A program made the translations under genes and the position numbers. The notes under the pieces are model-generated. The model was not told the origin of the DNA and made no database searches. It saw nothing but the letters and a program-made list of their open reading frames with translations. From Pedobacter jeongneungensis (GTDB taxonomy: Bacteria > Bacteroidota > Bacteroidia > Sphingobacteriales > Sphingobacteriaceae), in contig NZ_AYMG01000025.1 in assembly GCF_000633455.1 (NCBI RefSeq), positions 1 to 64,000 on the forward strand: a DNA stretch of 64,000 nucleotides, read 5' to 3'. Positions 42,901 to 50,955 of this stretch are shown piece by piece. Every line of letters starts with the position of its first letter. The stretch's first letter is position 1.

Positions 42901-43170
42901 AACCCCGAGCTTAAAGAAATTTTAGATAAAGCAAGCGAAAGCATTGTAGAAAAAAACATCATCGATGCCAATGGAAAGCTTCACCGCCCCGATCGGGTAT
43001 TGATCAACGCAGATGAAGTGATTATCCTCGATTATAAATTTACTTTGGAAGAAAGCGACAAACACATCGAGCAGGTAAATAATTACAAAATTTTACTTAC
43101 AGAAATGGGCTATCAAAATATTAAAACCTATCTTTTTTACGCGGTTAAAGGCAAATTGAAATTAGTATAA
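39952..43170 (+). CDS. AddA/RecB-like UvrD-family helicase-nuclease
   Basis: A 1072-residue protein. The Walker A motif ASAGSGKT is at residues 10-17 and AVTFTNKATEEMK near 42 (motif Ia). Motif II is LFDEFQD near 393, motif III IVGDTKQSIYRWRNG near 424, and IQIITIHKSKGLAFRAVFVP (motif V) near 760. The C-terminal PD-(D/E)XK nuclease shows GSLLHDILAS near 940 and VIILDYKF near 1022. It should unwind and degrade double-strand ends for recombination repair together with the AddB-like protein. It is the first gene of a three-gene operon, with a 1-base gap to the next. Confidence 0.9.
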   Translation: MPQPLKILQASAGSGKTFSLTAHYLTLLFSGDNKYREILAVTFTNKATEEMKTRILEVLLGLAKGNPSKKIEDYRKLILLAYPILSPQELQFKADKIYRKILHDYSRFSVSTIDGFVQKVIRGFAFELGLNADYNLEMNYDKVKDDLVNKLDEALDHNKQLLQWIIDLAIERISDNKSWNYKFELYNLIGEIFSERFQIFEDAVSALGLENIDELFKKYISVTKAEIKNFEEELISLATEANEALNVIGVETEHLKGKSRSPLAKIILVARGDFSKVEPLFNLIDEPDEWFQKNANFPEAYDTVNPILQKLKTHYLTHLPNYSLAIAFNKNLYYLRLMQEIAVLLKEYRAENDNLLISDAQKLISGITEDAGDNPSFIWEKVGNRYRNFLFDEFQDTSTSQWGSFKSLLTNAMATPSQDLIDHLIVGDTKQSIYRWRNGDWNILHKHAKLDVGAENVLEESLEENYRSAENIITFNNFLYKAIPITLQNELNENLATKPESISKWWQEQQYQQIITDIYSGSTQNFATNTLKGGTIKIKKFGKDHAPNEARFTETVFRDIALDDIVEEINYLKNEQQYALKDIAILVRSNSEALLTVKKLMEHKLPVLSGDALLISNNSAIQLIINTLKVLIGLETQTALYKANCIALYHSLHDKEIDANYYLNLTNKPLSTLTAVLPVALCENWQSWLQLPLPELVEILIESYGLKNLTANLPYLLAFRDLTASAGKLGEKGIISFLTWWEEDGIKKSLPSPEGADAIQIITIHKSKGLAFRAVFVPFCNWEIKGKPNGTFWVSSEETVYKELKGIPLKYNEALADSAISKAYYEELLYNNMDALNMLYVATTRSKDYLYIATMAKKELKLSNMGDVINFTFDEQFDENGVYEIIENVTVENKTEESNFINLNSYPTTTRLSELYVPSAEKHLKHLVNIEKSGRKGSLLHDILASASNKKEVEDYTINLLLQGIIKEEEKQKLIDSALEVLNNPELKEILDKASESIVEKNIIDANGKLHRPDRVLINADEVIILDYKFTLEESDKHIEQVNNYKILLTEMGYQNIKTYLFYAVKGKLKLV

Positions 43171-43171
43171 T

Positions 43172-44257
43172 ATGGAAAAAGCAAACGATTTATACGGCAA
43201 CATATTAAATATACTGAAAAGATATAGAACCGATGCTTACCGAGCGGTTAATACGGCTATGGTGATTTCCTATTGGCAGATTGGGAAAGAAATAGTAGAA
43301 AATGAGCAGGAGGGGAATGTAAAAGCGACTTATGGAAAAGAAGTTATTAAAACATTGTCAAAAAAACTATCTTCAGAATTTGGCAAAGGTTTCTCTGTAG
43401 CAACTTTAGAAAGTTTCAGAAAATTCTACCTTATCTATTCAGATATTGAAAACTCAAATAATCCAATTTCCTACGCACTGCGTAGGAAATTAGAAACCAC
43501 TGATAATCAACAAAATGAAATATCGTACGCACTGAGTAGCAATTTGAGCTGGACACATCACCGACTAATCATGAGGGTTGATGACGCGCAGGCAAGGGCA
43601 TATTATTTAAGTGAAGCAGAAAGCCAGCAATGGAGCTCAAGGGAACTGGAAAGAAATATTAATTCATCATATTTTCAAAGGTTACTATCTAATCAGAAAG
43701 AATCAAAACCTGTCATTAATGAAGTACAGCTTTCTGAAAATTTCATTAAAGACCCCTATGTTTTAGAATTTCTAAAAATAGAAGAACCTTCAACACTAAA
43801 TGAGAAAGAAATAGAAATCAGGATAATTAATCATCTTCAGCAATTTTTATTAGAGCTGGGCAAAGGCTTTTCTTTTGTAGGCAGACAGTTTAGAATAAGT
43901 ACCGAAACCAGCCATTTTTATATTGATCTGGTTTTCTACAATTATATCCTTAAATGTTTTGTGTTATTTGATTTAAAAACCAATAAACTTACCCATCAGG
44001 ATGTTGGTCAAATGGATATGTATATCAAAATGTTTGATGATTTAAAGAAACAGGAAAATGATAATCCAACAATCGGCATTATTCTTTGCACCGATAAAGA
44101 AGAAACTGTTGTTAAATATTCGATGTTGAAAGATAGTAAACAGTTATTCGCGTCAAAATACCAGATGTACTTGCCTACAGAGAAACAGCTGGCAGATTGG
44201 ATTGAAAACGATAAAGCAATTATCGAATTGCAATTAAAAAACCAGGGCAACGATTAA
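43172..44257 (+). CDS. DUF1016 (YhcG-like) PD-(D/E)XK nuclease
   Basis: A 361-residue protein. The N-terminal DUF1016 helical domain is clear (INTAMVISYWQIGKEIVE-like segment near residue 28, FGKGFSVATLESFRKFY near 70, SWTHHRLIMRV near 130). The C-terminal nuclease half has QFRISTETSHFYIDLVFYN near 240, with the Asp and the downstream DLKTNKLTHQDVGQMDMY. It is a predicted DNA nuclease, sometimes linked to defence. Residues about 99-125 carry an 18-residue repeated unit (NPISYAL..., NEISYAL...). It is tightly packed between AddA- and AddB-like genes (gaps 1 and 10 bases). Confidence 0.88.
   Translation: MEKANDLYGNILNILKRYRTDAYRAVNTAMVISYWQIGKEIVENEQEGNVKATYGKEVIKTLSKKLSSEFGKGFSVATLESFRKFYLIYSDIENSNNPISYALRRKLETTDNQQNEISYALSSNLSWTHHRLIMRVDDAQARAYYLSEAESQQWSSRELERNINSSYFQRLLSNQKESKPVINEVQLSENFIKDPYVLEFLKIEEPSTLNEKEIEIRIINHLQQFLLELGKGFSFVGRQFRISTETSHFYIDLVFYNYILKCFVLFDLKTNKLTHQDVGQMDMYIKMFDDLKKQENDNPTIGIILCTDKEETVVKYSMLKDSKQLFASKYQMYLPTEKQLADWIENDKAIIELQLKNQGND
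43465..43491. repeat. Perfect 13-bp palindrome within the DUF1016 gene
   Basis: AATTTCCTACGCA, one C, then TGCGTAGGAAATT. A degenerate second copy lies 54 bases downstream (43520-43548), keeping TACGCACTG but losing the symmetry. Together they encode the repeated ISYAL unit. Confidence 0.85.
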
Positions 44258-44267
44258 AACGCCATAC

Positions 44268-47123
44268 ATGAAACCATTTTTACAGGAAGTTGCCGAAGAT
44301 TTAGTTGCCCGTTTTGGAAATCAGCTGGAAAACTATGCCATTGTTTTTAACAACAAACGCCCGTCTGCGTATTTGCAGAAACATTTTGCCGATATTATTG
44401 GCAAACCGTTTTTCAGTCCGTCGTTTTTTACCATACAGGAATTCTTCGCCAGTTCTACCAGTTATAAAATAGCCGATTTTTACCTGCAGTTTTTCACCCT
44501 TCACAGAATTTATAACCAACTGCTTGCGGAAGAGAAACTCGAAAATATATCGAGCCACAAGTTTTTTCCTTTAGCCAAGATTATTCTGAGCGATTTTAAC
44601 CAGATTGATGCCGACTTGGTAGATGCAGAAAAGTTATACCGTGATTTGGAAGACATTTCGGTAATCAATAAAGATTTTGATTATTTAAGTGCCGAGCAAT
44701 ACGAGTTTCTTGCACAGTTCTGGACATCCTATTCGGAAGGGAAACATAAAAAACAGCAGGAACTGTTCATCAAGATGTGGCGAAGGATGCCCAAGCTTTA
44801 CCACAAATACCATACTACGCTTAAAGAGCAGGGTTATTTAACCAATGGTTCGGTTTACCGCTATCTGGCGAATGATATTACCAACCATCAGGAATTTATT
44901 TCCAATTTTGATAAAGGGAAGATTATTTTCGTCGGTTTTAATGCTTTGAGCAGTGCCGAGGCTAAAATATTTACCCAGTTACAGGAAACCGGTAAAGCAT
45001 TGTTTTATTTTGATGCCGACACTTATTATTTAGACGATGTTTCGCAGGAGGCAGGTTTGTTTTTGCGCAAAAACATCAACCAGCTTGGATTGAAAAACGA
45101 ATTTGCAGGGCAGGAAAGTTTAATGAAATCTGCCCCACACCATGTAAATGTTTTTAAGGTTCAGGGACAATCGGCACAGGCTAAAATCCTGAACAATATT
45201 TTAGCCGAAGATTATACCGCAGCCGAAACTATTGGAAAAACAGTAGTTGTTTTGGCTGATGAAAGCCTGTTGATTCCGACACTGCAAACCATCCCGACGG
45301 TGTTAAATGGAAAAGAAATTGACCTCAATGTAACTATGGGTTTTGCCCTCTCCACCTCAAGCATTTTTGGCCTGGTTGATTTATGGTTAGGGAGTCAGCT
45401 GGAGATTTTACAGCGGGACAAAGTAAGTTACAAAAATGTAGAAGCTTTTTTAACCCATCCCTTAACAGGCCTTACCCAAAAAATGCGGGATAAAATTTTG
45501 ACCGCATTGCTGGAAGAAAACCAGGTGGAGATCGACCATAAACGTTTATTACGCCAAAGTGGCCTGTTTGAAACTTTTTATAAAAAAATCGATGATCCGC
45601 AGCATGTAGTCACCAATTTACTGGATGTGCTGGATTATGTATTAACACGATTATCTAATGCCAAAACGCTCAAAAAAATCGATGCAGAACTGTTTGTAAA
45701 AACGATACAGGAGTTAAACCGTTTGCACGATACCTTTAGCAACCACATCGGTAAAGAAGAAATTCCTTTTGTAATTTACCTCGTTCAAAAATCGCTGCAG
45801 GCCATTGCAGTGCCGCTTTCAGGAGATCCACTGAACGGAATACAAGTAATGGGATTACTAGAAACCCGGAACTTAAATTTTGATAAAGTGGTAATTTTAG
45901 GTTTCAATGAAGGTATTATTCCAAAATCATCTATTGGTAATAGTTTTATTCCTGATTCCATCCGCCGTGTTTATGGTCTTCCTGTCCTTGAAAATCTGGA
46001 TGCCATTTCCTCTTACATGGTATACCGTCTATTACAGAGAGCAAAGAATATCAATTTTGTCTATAATAGCTTAACAGATGAATCTACTTCAGGCGAAGCC
46101 AGCAGGATTTTAAAGCAGCTTGAGTACGAAAGTGGTTTCGATTTCAACTATAACGAACTTAATCTCGAAGTAAAAACAGAACCTTTTAAGGAAGTCAAGA
46201 TCGAAAAGACCAATAATGCCTTTATCCAGGAAACACTTCAAAAATACCTCGATAAAAAGAAGGTGCTTTCGCCATCGGCACTTACGCAATATATTTCCAA
46301 TCCGATAGATTTCTTTTTCAATTACATTGCAGGTATTAAAGAACCCAAAGAAATCAGTGCAGTGGTGGAAGCCAACGAAATCGGTTCGATTTTGCACAAA
46401 GTGATGGAATATTTTTATGAGGATTTAAGATCTGCAGAAATTACAGCAGAACGGATTAAAGAAAAAAGAAAACAAATTCCTGCATTAATACAAAAAGGCT
46501 TTAATGCCGTGATGTTCAAAAATCCTGATACGGTAATGGAGTATAAGGGCATGCAAAAGGTAATTTTATCGATTGTTGATGCATATGTAAACATTATTTT
46601 AAATCAGGACGAATCCCAAGCACCATTCAACATCATCAGTCTCGAACAAAAAGTAGAAGCAGAGATTAGTTTCCCTCTAAAAGGAAAAGAAGCCAGCGTG
46701 AAGATATTTGGTTTTATCGATCGTGTGGATCTAAAAGATGGAGTAACCAAAATTATCGATTACAAAACCGGAAGCGATAAGTTAACCTTTAAAGATATAC
46801 CTGAGTTGTTCAATTCAGATGGAAAGCACATCAACAAGGCTTTAATCCAAACCTTATTGTACACCTATGCTTATGAACAATTCTCGGGGAAAACTTTTGT
46901 AGAGCCCAATTTATATGTGGTAAAAACCATGAGTGTAGATGGCGTTTGGTTTAAATCAGGCAGGCAAAATTTATCAGGTGCCTATTTAGAAGAAATTAAG
47001 CCTGAATTTCTTGCCGAATTAAGAAAAAAACTGACCGAACTCTTCGAAGCGCCTTATTTTGTAGCCAGCGCGGTTGAGGATAACTACAAATATTCTATTT
47101 ATAAAACTTTGTTTGGGAAATAG
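44268..47123 (+). CDS. AddB-like PD-(D/E)XK nuclease
   Basis: A 951-residue protein. Central motifs include GLLETRNLNFDKVVILGFNE near 526, the degenerate-helicase part of AddB. The C-terminal nuclease has VLSPSALTQYISNPIDFFF near 665, EIGSILHKVMEYFYEDL near 705 and FIDRVDLKDGVTKIIDYKTG near 817 with the D-x-K pair. No intact Walker A is visible, as expected of AddB. It would work with the AddA-like protein as a RecBCD-type resection enzyme. Confidence 0.87.
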   Translation: MKPFLQEVAEDLVARFGNQLENYAIVFNNKRPSAYLQKHFADIIGKPFFSPSFFTIQEFFASSTSYKIADFYLQFFTLHRIYNQLLAEEKLENISSHKFFPLAKIILSDFNQIDADLVDAEKLYRDLEDISVINKDFDYLSAEQYEFLAQFWTSYSEGKHKKQQELFIKMWRRMPKLYHKYHTTLKEQGYLTNGSVYRYLANDITNHQEFISNFDKGKIIFVGFNALSSAEAKIFTQLQETGKALFYFDADTYYLDDVSQEAGLFLRKNINQLGLKNEFAGQESLMKSAPHHVNVFKVQGQSAQAKILNNILAEDYTAAETIGKTVVVLADESLLIPTLQTIPTVLNGKEIDLNVTMGFALSTSSIFGLVDLWLGSQLEILQRDKVSYKNVEAFLTHPLTGLTQKMRDKILTALLEENQVEIDHKRLLRQSGLFETFYKKIDDPQHVVTNLLDVLDYVLTRLSNAKTLKKIDAELFVKTIQELNRLHDTFSNHIGKEEIPFVIYLVQKSLQAIAVPLSGDPLNGIQVMGLLETRNLNFDKVVILGFNEGIIPKSSIGNSFIPDSIRRVYGLPVLENLDAISSYMVYRLLQRAKNINFVYNSLTDESTSGEASRILKQLEYESGFDFNYNELNLEVKTEPFKEVKIEKTNNAFIQETLQKYLDKKKVLSPSALTQYISNPIDFFFNYIAGIKEPKEISAVVEANEIGSILHKVMEYFYEDLRSAEITAERIKEKRKQIPALIQKGFNAVMFKNPDTVMEYKGMQKVILSIVDAYVNIILNQDESQAPFNIISLEQKVEAEISFPLKGKEASVKIFGFIDRVDLKDGVTKIIDYKTGSDKLTFKDIPELFNSDGKHINKALIQTLLYTYAYEQFSGKTFVEPNLYVVKTMSVDGVWFKSGRQNLSGAYLEEIKPEFLAELRKKLTELFEAPYFVASAVEDNYKYSIYKTLFGK

Positions 47124-47141
47124 GTAAATCATATAAATAAA

Positions 47142-47240
47142 TCGTCATTGCGAGGCGGCTTTTTCAGCCAACGAAGCAATCTTACAACGATCGCTGCTAA
47201 CCCGAAAGCATTAAGATTGCTTCGTGCCTCGCAATGACGA
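47142..47240. repeat. Paired palindromic REP-like element
   Basis: Left CGTCATTGCGAGGC ... GAAGCAATCTTA, right TAAGATTGCTTCGTGCCTCG then CAATGACG: a near-perfect outer inverted repeat of about 14 bases plus inner arms. Same family as 33879-33980; a diverged copy lies near 57855-57890. It follows the AddB-like gene. Confidence 0.8.
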
Positions 47241-47338
47241 CCAACAAAAAACTTCTTAAACTAAAGAGGTTAACTATCCCAATATGAAAAATTAAAACTT
47301 TTTGCTTTGGTCTTTTACCTTTAAGCTTATCTTTAAAA

Positions 47339-47896
47339 ATGCTAACCTTAAATTTCACAAAATTCCCCGTACTCGAAACCGAACGTTTAATCCTTCGCGA
47401 ACACGATCTTGGTGATGCTGAAGCACTTTTTGCCATGCGCACCAATGAAATGGTAATGAAATACATCGATAGGGAAAGACCAAAAGATATTTTTGAAATC
47501 AAAGATTTTATTTCCCGTTTCAGGAATGGCTATGAAAATGGCGACAACCTGGCCTGGGTAATTGCTTTAAAAGAAAACCCCAACCAGATGATTGGCTCTG
47601 TAGGTTATTGGCGAACCGATTTTGCCAACCACCGTGCAGAAATAGGTTATATGCTCCACCCTGATTACTGGAGACAGGGAATTATAGCTGAAGCCTTAAA
47701 AAGATCAATTGATTTTGGTTTTAAAGAGGTTAACCTGCATACCATCAGTGCAAACATCAATGTAGGAAACGATGCATCAAGGCAAATGCTAATTAAACAT
47801 GGCTTTGTAAAAGAAGCGCATTTTAAACAAGATTATTATTTTAGAGACCAGTTTCTGGATAGCGAGATTTATGGCTTATTAAATCCAAATCATTAA
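47339..47896 (+). CDS. GNAT family N-acetyltransferase
   Basis: A 185-residue RimJ/RimL-type acetyltransferase. It opens with FPVLETERLILREHDLGDAE, and the acetyl-CoA loop is YWRQGIIAEALKRSIDFGF near residue 112 (Q/RxxGxG/A). NVGNDASRQMLIKHGFVKE follows. The substrate, a protein N terminus or small amine, is unknown. The bases just before the ATG include TATCTTTA, one mismatch from a -7 box. Confidence 0.88.
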   Translation: MLTLNFTKFPVLETERLILREHDLGDAEALFAMRTNEMVMKYIDRERPKDIFEIKDFISRFRNGYENGDNLAWVIALKENPNQMIGSVGYWRTDFANHRAEIGYMLHPDYWRQGIIAEALKRSIDFGFKEVNLHTISANINVGNDASRQMLIKHGFVKEAHFKQDYYFRDQFLDSEIYGLLNPNH

Positions 47897-47914
47897 ATTA
47901 TAATCCTAACTAAA

Positions 47915-48249
47915 ATGCTTAAAACCGCAACACCAATTCTCGCCTCGTTAAATGCTGATGAAACCATCAAATTCTATACAGAAAAACTCGGTTTCACTTT
48001 TCATAACAATTGGGATGGCTATGTTATTTTCAGTAAAGATGATATCAGTATACACCTGTGGCCAACTGATGATGAAAACATCCCTAAAAATACGGGCTGT
48101 TATATCTACGTTACAGCTGTTGACGAACTTTATGCCGAATATACCGAACAAGGTATTGTTCACCCGACGGGAAGTTAAAAAATATGCCCTGGGGCATGCG
48201 CCAGTTTTCTATTTTAGATAATAGCGGCAATATTATTCATTTTGAATAA
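47915..48249 (+). pseudogene. VOC family (glyoxalase/bleomycin-resistance-like) gene with a frameshift
   Basis: From the ATG at 47915 the VOC fold reads well (TPILASLNADETIKFYTEKL, then NNWDGYVIFSKDD, IHLWPTDDENI) but stops at a TAA at 48176 after 87 residues. The missing closing strand is encoded just downstream in the next frame: PWGMRQFSILDNSGNIIHFE, stop at 48247. Adding one base near GGAAGTTAAAAAAT (48169-48182) restores a 111-residue protein, a normal length. So this is either a one-base deletion, a sequencing error in an A-rich run, or, less likely, programmed slippage. Confidence 0.75.
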
Positions 48250-48413
48250 GATATTTCGGAAAAAGCATAAGCTTTAATACAAAAAGCTTAACAAAAAGGC
48301 AATTGCCCAATAATATTTCTTACTTAAACCAATTAGCAAAAAATACCGCTTAAAAAACGCTAAATAATGAATTAAAGCACCTATAATTATTACAAAACAT
48401 AGGCATTTTAGCC

Positions 48414-48445
48414 TTTGGTTTCAAAGCGATTAATAATTATATTTG
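48414..48445 (+). promoter_or_regulatory. Promoter of pyruvate dehydrogenase E1 beta
   Basis: TTTG (48414-48417), 20 bases, then TATATTTG (48438-48445): a full match to the Bacteroidota sigma-factor promoter. The start codon at 48467 gives a leader of roughly 15 bases. Confidence 0.7.
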
Positions 48446-48466
48446 CCACCGTTATTAAAATTTACA

Positions 48467-49453
48467 ATGAGAGAAATCCAATTTAGAGAAGCACTACGCG
48501 AAGCCATGAGCGAAGAAATGCGTAAAGATGACCGCGTTTTTTTATTAGGTGAAGAAGTAGCAGAATATAACGGAGCGTACAAAGTAAGTCAGGGTATGCT
48601 TGACGAGTTTGGTGCGAAACGTATTATCGATACCCCGATTGCCGAATTAGGTTTCGCAGGTATTGCAACTGGTGCCGCAACAGCAGGCCTTATTCCAATT
48701 GTGGAATTTATGACCTTTAACTTCTCATTAGTAGCTATTGATCAGATTATCAACGGTGCTGCTAAAATTTTATCAATGAGCGGTGGTCAGTTCTCATGCC
48801 CTATGGTTTTCCGTGGCCCAACAGGTAACGCAGGTCAATTAGGCGCACAGCACTCTCAAAACTTCGAAAACTGGTTTGCAAATACACCAGGTTTAAAAGT
48901 TGTTGTTCCTTCAACTCCTTATGATGCAAAAGGGTTATTAAAACAAGCTATCATTGATCCGGATCCGGTTATTTTCATGGAATCTGAGGTAATGTACGGC
49001 GATAAAGGCGACGTTCCTGCAGAAGAGTATTATATCGAATTTGGTAAAGCTAATGTAACTAAACAAGGTACTGACGTAACCATCGTAACTTTCGGTAAAA
49101 TGTTAACACGCGTTGTTAATCCTGCTGTAGAAGAATTAACTAAAGAAGGAATCAATGTTGAGGTGATCGATTTACGTACCGTACGCCCTATCGATTATGA
49201 TACCATTATAGCTTCAGTTAAAAAAACAAACCGTTTGGTTGTTGTAGAAGAAGCCTGGCCTTTGGCATCTCTTTCTGGAGAGATTGCTTTCATGGTACAG
49301 AAACATGCATTTGATTATTTAGATGCACCAGTTTTACGTATCACTTGTGCAGATGTTCCACTTCCATATTCACCAACTTTAATCGCCGCCAGCTTACCAA
49401 ATGCTGATCGCGTAGTTAAAGCGGTAAAAGAAGTAATGTACGTTAAAAAATAA
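48467..49453 (+). CDS. pdhB: Pyruvate dehydrogenase E1 component, beta subunit
   Basis: A 328-residue transketolase-like protein starting MREIQFREALREAMSEEM. It has LLGEEVAEYNGAYKVSQGML, DTPIAELGFAGIATGAA near 60 and HSQNFENWFANTPGLKVVVP near 130, then DLRTVRPIDYDTI near 245. With the alpha subunit it decarboxylates pyruvate using thiamine diphosphate and passes acetyl groups to E2. The alpha subunit gene is not adjacent here. The frame runs upstream to a TTG at 48443, but that lies inside the promoter. Confidence 0.95.
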   Translation: MREIQFREALREAMSEEMRKDDRVFLLGEEVAEYNGAYKVSQGMLDEFGAKRIIDTPIAELGFAGIATGAATAGLIPIVEFMTFNFSLVAIDQIINGAAKILSMSGGQFSCPMVFRGPTGNAGQLGAQHSQNFENWFANTPGLKVVVPSTPYDAKGLLKQAIIDPDPVIFMESEVMYGDKGDVPAEEYYIEFGKANVTKQGTDVTIVTFGKMLTRVVNPAVEELTKEGINVEVIDLRTVRPIDYDTIIASVKKTNRLVVVEEAWPLASLSGEIAFMVQKHAFDYLDAPVLRITCADVPLPYSPTLIAASLPNADRVVKAVKEVMYVKK

Positions 49454-49492
49454 AATTGACCGTCTGAGCGTAGTCGAAGACCAAAAACATAT

Positions 49493-49524
49493 AAATCCTC
49501 CAAAGAAATTTGGGGGATTTTTTA
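49493..49524 (+). terminator. Terminator of pdhB
   Basis: A 12-bp stem with one G-T pair, AAATCCTCCAAA (49493-49504) with TTTGGGGGATTT (49509-49520), followed by a T-run. Confidence 0.85.
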
Positions 49525-49645
49525 TTTCCCCTTTTCCGTGTCCTCTGTGTTTCCGTGGCAAATATTCGAAAATTTATGTTCAGTAATCCTTCGGTTTCAT
49601 CAGCCCCGCCATTCATTGCAATCTTTTTGGATAAGCTTGTCATGC

Positions 49646-49697
49646 GCTGAGGCACGAAGCATCTACCACTTATGAAACAGATGCTTCGTGCCTCAGC
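49646..49697. repeat. 19-bp perfect inverted repeat
   Basis: GCTGAGGCACGAAGCATCT (49646-49664) pairs exactly with AGATGCTTCGTGCCTCAGC (49679-49697), loop 14 bases. A half-copy with two changes is at 4466-4490. It has no T-tract, so it is more likely a dispersed palindromic repeat than a terminator. Confidence 0.8.
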
Positions 49698-49853
49698 ATA
49701 ACAGCATATTCAAGGTTGCTGCAACCAAAAAGTATTTCCATTTCTGTCTGGTTTAGTTAACCCCTGTCTGTATAAGAAACACAATTCAGTTTCCTGCTTA
49801 AAGCCAAAAAACCACACTAAATTTTTATATTCGTCGTAAAATAAATTCCCTAT

Positions 49854-50429
49854 ATGCCCGACAATTACATAGCCGACCAAACATTCGAAAAAACCGATTT
49901 TACCTTACGCTCACTCCCAAAGGCCGAATATGAAAACTGTAAATTTATTAACTGCGATTTTTCCGGTTCAGATTTAAGCGGTGTTAAATTTTTAGACTGC
50001 GAATTTGTTTCCTGCAATTTAAGTTTGGCTGGCTTAACCAAAACCTCCTTTATTGACATCAATTTTCAAGGCTGTAAAATGCTGGGATTAAGATTCGAAA
50101 ACTGCAATGATTTTGGTTTAGCATTCAGCTTTAACAACTGCAAACTGGATCATTCTTCTTTTTATAAATTAAAGCTGAAGAAAACGACTTTTAAAAATTC
50201 ACAATTGCATGAAGTCGATTTTTCGGAAACTGATTTAGCCAATGCGACGTTCGACAACTGCGACCTGCTAAATGCTACTTTCGATAGGACTATCCTTGAA
50301 AAAGCAGATTTTAAAACAGCTTACAATTATTCCATAGATCCGGATAACAACAGGATCAAAAAAGCAAGATTTTCAAAATCTGGACTTGCAGGGCTATTGC
50401 ATAAATACGATATACAGATTAGCGAATAA
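49854..50429 (+). CDS. Pentapeptide repeat protein
   Basis: A 191-residue protein made of tandem A/C(D/N)LxX units such as NCDFSGSDLSGVKFLDCEFV, FQGCKMLGLRFENCNDFGL and VDFSETDLANATFDNCDLL. These form a right-handed quadrilateral beta-helix. Some members protect DNA gyrase, but most have no known role and nothing here is diagnostic. The C-terminal tail (LAGLLHKYDIQISE) is typical of the small cytoplasmic type. Confidence 0.9.
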   Translation: MPDNYIADQTFEKTDFTLRSLPKAEYENCKFINCDFSGSDLSGVKFLDCEFVSCNLSLAGLTKTSFIDINFQGCKMLGLRFENCNDFGLAFSFNNCKLDHSSFYKLKLKKTTFKNSQLHEVDFSETDLANATFDNCDLLNATFDRTILEKADFKTAYNYSIDPDNNRIKKARFSKSGLAGLLHKYDIQISE

Positions 50430-50462
50430 TATTTGTAAATTCAGCTTGCAAAACCATCAGAT

Positions 50463-50840
50463 ATGGATCAGCTTAAACCAGAAAATATCGACCAATATAT
50501 TTCCAGTTTCCCTGCTGAAACGCAAAAGACATTGCAAAAGGTTCGTAAAACCATCCGCCAGGCGGCACCAGAAGCTAAAGAGGTAATCAGCTACGGTATG
50601 CCAGCTTTTAAACAACACACTGTGCTGGTATATTTTGCAGGTTATGCTAAACACATCGGTTTTTATCCAACCAGCTCAGGAATAGAGGCTTTTAAAGATC
50701 AATTTGAAAATTATAAATGGAGTAAAGGGGCAGTTCAGTTTCCTTTGGATAAGCCTTTGCCGTTAGATTTAATTACGAGGATAACAAAATTTAAAGTAGA
50801 ACGCGATCTGGAAAAAACGAAGAAAAAGAAACCAGCTTAG
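50463..50840 (+). CDS. DUF1801 (YdhG-like) protein
   Basis: A 125-residue protein of the DUF1801/iron-chaperone-like fold: IDQYISSFPAETQKTLQKVR, then APEAKEVISYGMPAFKQ and LVYFAGYAKHIGFYPT, ending in a Lys-rich tail. In some bacteria the family is linked to iron or to stress; the role here is unknown. It follows the pentapeptide gene by 33 bases and may share its transcript. Confidence 0.85.
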   Translation: MDQLKPENIDQYISSFPAETQKTLQKVRKTIRQAAPEAKEVISYGMPAFKQHTVLVYFAGYAKHIGFYPTSSGIEAFKDQFENYKWSKGAVQFPLDKPLPLDLITRITKFKVERDLEKTKKKKPA

Positions 50841-50920
50841 CACCAGTTTTCTCAAAAACTTACTCACAAATTTCGGTGGAAAACTTCATTTTAAAAATCC
50901 TTAAATCCCACAAATCCTCA

Positions 50921-50928
50921 TTAGCTTT
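50921..50928 (+). promoter_or_regulatory. Candidate -7 box of tex
   Basis: TAGCTTTG matches TAnnTTTG, 27 bases before the ATG at 50956. No -33 TTTG at a standard distance. Confidence 0.35.
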
Positions 50929-50955
50929 GCTTCCTTTAATTTTACCCTTTAGGAT

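Larger units (their letters stand above)
49454..49853. other. 400-base repeat-rich intergenic region
   Basis: It contains a TCTGAGCGTAGTCGAAGA repeat remnant (49458-49481), the pdhB terminator (49493-49524), a short low-complexity stretch (49532-49562, CCTCTGTGTTTCCGTGGC), the 19-bp hairpin at 49646-49697, and about 100 bases before the pentapeptide-repeat gene with nothing I recognise. No gene is seen. Confidence 0.6.
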
